Of a stretch of DNA of 64,000 bases, positions 59,650 to 64,000 are shown piece after piece. Every line of letters begins with the position of its first letter. The stretch's first letter is position 1. The position numbers and the translations under genes were made by a program. Below the pieces are notes generated by a model, which was given only the letters and a program-made list of their open reading frames with translations, searched no databases and had not been told where the DNA came from. Origin of the DNA: Paralvinella palmiformis (taxonomy: Eukaryota; Annelida; Polychaeta; Terebellida; Alvinellidae); assembly GCA_025642065.1 (NCBI GenBank), contig JAODUP010000021.1:606501-670500 (forward strand), written 5' to 3'.

Positions 59650-60210
59650 TGTGTACACTGGGTGCCATGTGTTGGTCAATGGGAGCTCCCTCTATGTAGG
59701 TTAACTGGCTGTTGTTGGTAGAGGGTATCTGCGGGTCAGCGTGTTGGAAGCTTGCCAAGTATTACGGCACTACTCTGACCCAGAGGCCAGCAGTTAGGCT
59801 TTCGAGCAGAGTCCATCTTTGCTTTACATGGCTGAAGTCCTGTCTCTACATAATGAACTAATCCTTATTTTTTGCTTCTTTTTCATCACAGCCTTCCATG
59901 TCATCATCATCATCTTTCCTCTTTTGTGTCCCAATGCCTGTCTGCTACTGGACATGGTTCGAGGGAAGTTAATGATAGGCTTTAATAATATTGTTGACTT
60001 AGTCATTTTCTCCTTGTGTTGTGATTTATCCAACACATCTTTTGATAACCACGACTGTGAGTAAAGATGACTTACATCTGTAGCTGACTGCTGCCGGTTA
60101 TAGCGCAGCTGTAATCTTCTCCTTTGTGCATTGTTTGGATAGCATCATCAACAAGTGAGGTTTTGTCAGCGTGATCAAATTTAACATATGTGGGAAGAAA
60201 GTCCATTTCA
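59650..60210 (-). pseudogene. Minus-strand coding-like tract, family unknown
   Basis: Between a splice-acceptor-like CTTTTGATCACAG and a consensus donor GTAAGT (minus strand), 60210-60076 forms a 135-nt open block with ordinary protein composition (EMDFLPTYVKFDHADKTSL and then VDDAIQTMHKGEDYSC). Further minus-strand open segments follow toward 59650 in other frames. It could be an exon of an opposite-strand gene or part of a decayed element. I do not recognise it. Confidence 0.35.
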
Positions 60211-61366
60211 CTGTGATCAAAAGACACATAGAAATGTAAGGTGATGTTGGCGAAGCATTAGATTACCAGAAATGGTTCACCTACCCAGCCTCGATCACCC
60301 CCTGAAAATAGTTTTAGTACTCTTGTTGGTGAGAAATCAAATACAGACAAGTGAACCATTGAACTATAATGCCTACACCTAATGTGTCACTGATGGCCTG
60401 TGTGACCAGGAGAAGAATGGTCAGTGTCCAAAACAAAACTGTTTTATTATGAGATAATGACTTGTCTGAAAATATAGCTCATCACCTTATTACATCTCTA
60501 TGTCTGAAGATGGTGTTAATGTGCGATTGTGCCCTATAATCACATGGGAAAATTAGAGGTTCAAAACATGTGCTGGATTAATTAGAAATGCTTCAAATTT
60601 AAATGTGCCTACTTTATTGTTTATTAGTTTGTACTTATTCTTGTCTAAGGACTTTGTGTAATTGATCTAGTGCTTTGATGTCTTATAATAGTTCTTATGC
60701 TACTTAATACTGAGAACTTTAACCAACGGAAAATGGTAACATTACCTTCTCTATGTGAACGTCTGAAGGTAAAATAAGAATTGGAAATGTTTGAAATTTC
60801 AGTCTTCTGATAATAACGACATTATTACAACAAAATGTATGTTGTGTGTGTGTGTGTTTGTGTGTGTGCATGAATGCTTGCACGCGTGTGCGCGTTATCA
60901 TTCCTTTCATGCATCCATGCACTCATGGCTAATGCACAAGAATGTTTCTTATATGTCTGGCAAATAATTCTGTTTTGTTCAACTTTGTTAAGAATCCATT
61001 CACATCTAAAAAGAATGTGAAACACATTGTATTTTCTCCAGAAAAGCTGAATAATAATGTCTGAGTGGTGAGTTGTCAGGTCCAAGGGGTTAGGGAGCTT
61101 CTTTTGTGTGTCATTTCATTGAGAATAACCTGGATAACTTAATAACAGTGTTTTGGTGACCCTTTCTAACTCGTCTTGTGTCCTGTATTGTAAAGACCAA
61201 ATAACAGTCTCTTGGTGAACCATGTATCTCCAAGTGTTTATAGGGAAAGTATATTATAGGAGTAGTTATGCTGGACATGCATGTGCACACATGAACATTC
61301 ACGCATGTACACACACGCGCACATGTTTGCACATACTTAAAAACATCATGTGTTAGTATTTGTTTT
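60211..61366. other. Interval with GT/CA runs, no gene seen
   Basis: GT units lie at about 60841-60869 and short CA/TG-rich patches at 61275-61335. I see no exon. Confidence 0.4.
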
Positions 61367-61371
61367 ACACA

Positions 61372-61418
<47 letters not shown>
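61367..61418. repeat. Compound CA/GA microsatellite
   Basis: CA units (61368-61390) pass directly into GA units (61389-61417). Confidence 0.93.
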
Positions 61419-61422
<4 letters not shown>

Positions 61423-61479
61423 CATATTGGTGGTTACAATATACCGCAATGCATGTCCATCTATAAATGTGTTCCCTCT

Positions 61480-62393
61480 CTGTTGATTAGCTGTTCTAGC
61501 GCTTGCTATGGTAAAGTTGGAAGAAGGCCAATGGCCAGTCAGTCAGTGTGTTGTTTCATCAGTTGGTCATAGTACAGGTCACTTGAGCAGTTACTCCACC
61601 ACTGGGTCAGTGACTAGCTAAACTTCAGCAGCAAAAGGGGTTGTCCGCCAGGCCAGTTCACTGTTGTGGTCAGTATACCAGTAGGTTAGAAAATGATTCT
61701 ACATGTGCTGGTAGTGATGCATGCCTCCATGTCGAAAGCTGGCCAGCCAATGTGCAGGCTCGTCACAGATCTGATGCCTTTGCCCCAGCATTGCTGAGAA
61801 AAATAAGAATGGACCAACTCATTGTGGTCTTTCGTAGGAATTTGATCCACTGAATGTTGGAGTTAAGCTCAGTGAGGTGTGTCAAACCGGTCATCTCGTC
61901 ACTGTCACGCTGCAGTGTGTTTTGTATGTTTTGGTCAGTTAGACACGAAGTGGTAGCTCTGGTTCTCAGTGAGTTGTTCTAACTTTGGACTGGTGCTCTC
62001 CAGTTGTTGTCCTAGCCGTAGGAAAACACCTTGTACAGTTAGGAGATGGTGTTGTGCTGGCGTTCTATTAGGAGTGATGTAAAGGAAGCTGTCATTCCCG
62101 TTTCTATGCTGACCCGTGTTGCTGTTGTTGCTGCTGCTGTGTAATTCGAATGAGCCCGGTTATGGTAAGAGTAGGTACCGAGTTCCGGGAATACTGCCAC
62201 TTAGTTCTATTGCAGATCTATTGCTGATAGGGCATGTTGTGATATCGATGTAGATATGATACCTCTATATTGGGTTCCGATATCGAAAGAACAACTGAAT
62301 GCTGACCACTGATGTTGGGATGATCTAAAGTTGGACGGTAAGAGCCACCGAAGCCATGAGAGTGTGGTAACTTAACAGTCCAAATAAAGTCTA
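61480..62393 (+). promoter_or_regulatory. GC-richer region before the second coding start
   Basis: This segment is less AT-rich than the 27 kb before it and includes CTG-repeat sequence at about 62118-62140. It could be 5' UTR or an internal promoter. A donor-like TATG|GTAAGAG lies at 62164/62165, and TCTAG just before 62395 could be an acceptor for a distant first exon. Confidence 0.35.
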
Positions 62394-62407
62394 GGAGAGC
62401 TACAGAT

Positions 62408-62555
62408 ATGGATAGGAATCTGCCAGATACAATTAGAGCCGACTCGCTGGTGTTTCCCAGCCTTACCGAAGTAGATGCCATTAGCAATGGCAATGCTGTT
62501 GGTGGATTTGATACAAACTCCGCCATTACCTTTGGCCAGTTCATTGAATTCGCAG
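62408..62555 (+). CDS. First coding exon of an unidentified gene (partial)
   Basis: The ATG has G at -3 and G at +4. The frame runs 49 codons, MDRNLPDTIRADSLVFPSLT at the start and TNSAITFGQFIEFA at the end, and stops in phase 1 at the consensus donor GTAAGA (62556-62561). No signal peptide or membrane segment is present; the residues are mixed polar and acidic, as in an intracellular protein's disordered N-terminus. No stop lies in frame for at least 40 bases upstream, and a possible acceptor TCTAG ends at 62394, so the start may be in a second exon. The rest of the gene would be beyond the window. I do not recognise the family. Confidence 0.5.
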
Positions 62556-62902
62556 GTAAGAATTTCATGATTGATAGACTCTTCGTGTTTAATGATATAA
62601 CATTAGTATCTGGGTGTTGCGTTTGTCACTTTGTGTTCATTGGTGTGCGTCGGTGTGTGTGTGTGTGCTCGTGTGTTCGTGCATGCATATGTGCGCGCGC
62701 GGACGCATACCTGCCTGATTTTTCTACCTCTTTAGTGTATCCAGAGTGTATATAAACATGTCAGCTAACCATTAGCTTAACCCTTAGGACTATCATAATG
62801 GTGATTTATGGGTGTGTCATAAATGCATATAATTGAGAAATAAAGGTATCTATGTATGCAGGCACATATTCCCATTAGACTCTATAGATACACTGTATAC
62901 AG

Positions 62903-62904
<2 letters not shown>

Positions 62905-62995
<91 letters not shown>
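62905..62995. repeat. Compound CT/CA/TA microsatellite
   Basis: CT units (about 62906-62942) are followed by CA units (to about 62983) and TA units (to about 62995). Confidence 0.95.
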
Positions 62996-62996
<1 letters not shown>

Positions 62997-63081
62997 CACT
63001 GACACACACACGCACGCACAAAGTCAGTAAGTCAATGTACAAAAATAGTTGTGCTTAATGTGCCACTGTGAAGGATCTGCA

Positions 63082-63277
63082 TGCAGGGCAGGGCGCCTCC
63101 GTGGTCTAGCGGTAGCGTGTTGGACCACAGATCACTACCACCCGTGTTCGAATCTCGGCGTGGGCATATCTGAAGGTTGTTTCGTCTTTGTCTTCGCTTC
63201 ATTACCTATGGAGGTCGCTCGGCCCATTTAGCCTACCATGTGCACAAAAGTGGCCGTAAAACATCAATCATCATCTA
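63082..63277 (+). mobile_element. SINE-A copy with perfect 11-bp target duplication
   Basis: This is the best-preserved copy. The head is GCCTCCGTGGTCTAGCGGTA, the B box is GTGTTCGAATCTCG, and the end is AACATCAATCATCATC. The flanks AAGGATCTGCA (63071-63081 and 63278-63288) are identical, which suggests a recent insertion. Confidence 0.93.
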
Positions 63278-63288
63278 AAGGATCTGCA

Positions 63289-64000
63289 ATTATCAGTTAT
63301 TATAAACCTTGTACATTATAGAATCAACCAACCTGTGTAATTAGAAATCTACATCATGAAATACAGCAATCACTGAGTTTTGTAAAGGGCCATGAATCAT
63401 AATGTAGATGTGTCAAAAACCATTAACAAATTTATATAACTTATGATACGGATAACAGCTGCAGTGTGACACATGTGAAAACAGCCATACTTCATAGACT
63501 TCATTTCTTGATAATGTATCTTGTAACGTTTACTAATTTTCAGTCACACACACACACATACACATGTAGATGTGTTTTCTTCCACTTTTTCTGTAATCTG
63601 CATATCAATAACAAAGGTATTTATTGAAACGTTTGTAGAAGGTGATTTATACATTTGTTTAAATGCAACTTGCTACGGTGACGTCAGTGGAGTACATGTA
63701 CAAGGTTACCATAGCTAGCTTGCACCTTTTGACATTATATTGATCGTTGTTAATTCTAATCGTTGCCTAACAAATCCACAACTTTGCGCTGTTTAAAGGT
63801 GCAATGATTTTCCCCAACTGAAGTGCTTAATAGGCCTAATTGATCCTGCCTGTCATACCTGGACGACAGAAGATTACCTGCACAAGTTATAGTTCTACCC
63901 TGCTACAAGAACAAAGAGGCCCTCAGTTTGTTGCCCCTCGACATCAAACTATATCATAATGTGTGTTTATGTGTGGAAAAGCACAATGTTACTTGTGTAG
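63289..64000. other. Unassigned sequence to the window end
   Basis: Apart from a short CA run at about 63545-63560 I recognise nothing. If the exon at 62408 is real this is intron. Confidence 0.4.

Overview
The window looks like nuclear DNA from an animal. It is AT-rich, has one clear spliced gene with GT-AG introns, and most of the rest is interspersed repeats and long dinucleotide or tetranucleotide microsatellites. No bacterial-style operon, CRISPR array, rRNA gene or intact tRNA gene is visible. The repeat style (abundant tRNA-derived SINEs, ACTC-type tetranucleotide arrays, CR1/Jockey-like LINE fragments) would suit a marine mollusc, but that is an inference from general impression only.

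The one gene I can name with confidence is on the plus strand at about 5.69-21.1 kb. Nine coding exons join without a frame error into a 289-residue eukaryotic translation initiation factor 3 subunit G (eIF3g). It has an N-terminal SKPSWADQ-like segment, a C-X2-C-X3-H-X4-C zinc-knuckle-like motif and a C-terminal RRM. Coding exon 1 is only 17 nt and is followed by an 8-kb intron holding a putative DNA-transposon derivative and remnants of two LINE reverse-transcriptase elements in opposite orientations. Smaller repeats sit in introns 2, 3, 4, 6 and 7.

Upstream of eIF3g (0-5.5 kb) are a SINE, an 814-bp hAT-like non-autonomous element with a perfect 8-bp target duplication, a decayed Ty3/Gypsy-type pol remnant, a half-element carrying a SINE, and an inverted second copy of the hAT-like element. 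From 21 to 34 kb I see no convincing gene. That stretch is a repeat-rich zone with several SINE families, nested insertions, hAT-like repeats, ACTC/GAGT arrays and a 136-bp inverted-repeat-bounded segment containing a good RFX X-box.

At 34.9-35.45 kb there is an abrupt CpG-rich segment with a consensus splice donor, a likely promoter and non-coding first exon on the plus strand. The next 27 kb is AT-rich, nearly free of coding signal and dotted with SINEs, one 850-bp long-TIR element and microsatellites. At 62,408-62,555 a second plausible coding start appears: ATG in good context, 49 codons, then a GTAAGA donor. It is probably the first coding exon of a gene that continues beyond the window; I do not recognise its protein. 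A minus-strand tract near 60.1 kb has coding-like sequence and splice-like borders but no family I can name.

I did not find a convincing previously undescribed biological system. The most informative observations concern transposable-element structure: precise target-site duplications, one SINE tail fragment nested in another SINE, SINE 3' ends that appear to seed tetranucleotide arrays, and related MITEs in neighbouring introns of eIF3g. All family names other than eIF3g are descriptive, since no database search could be run.
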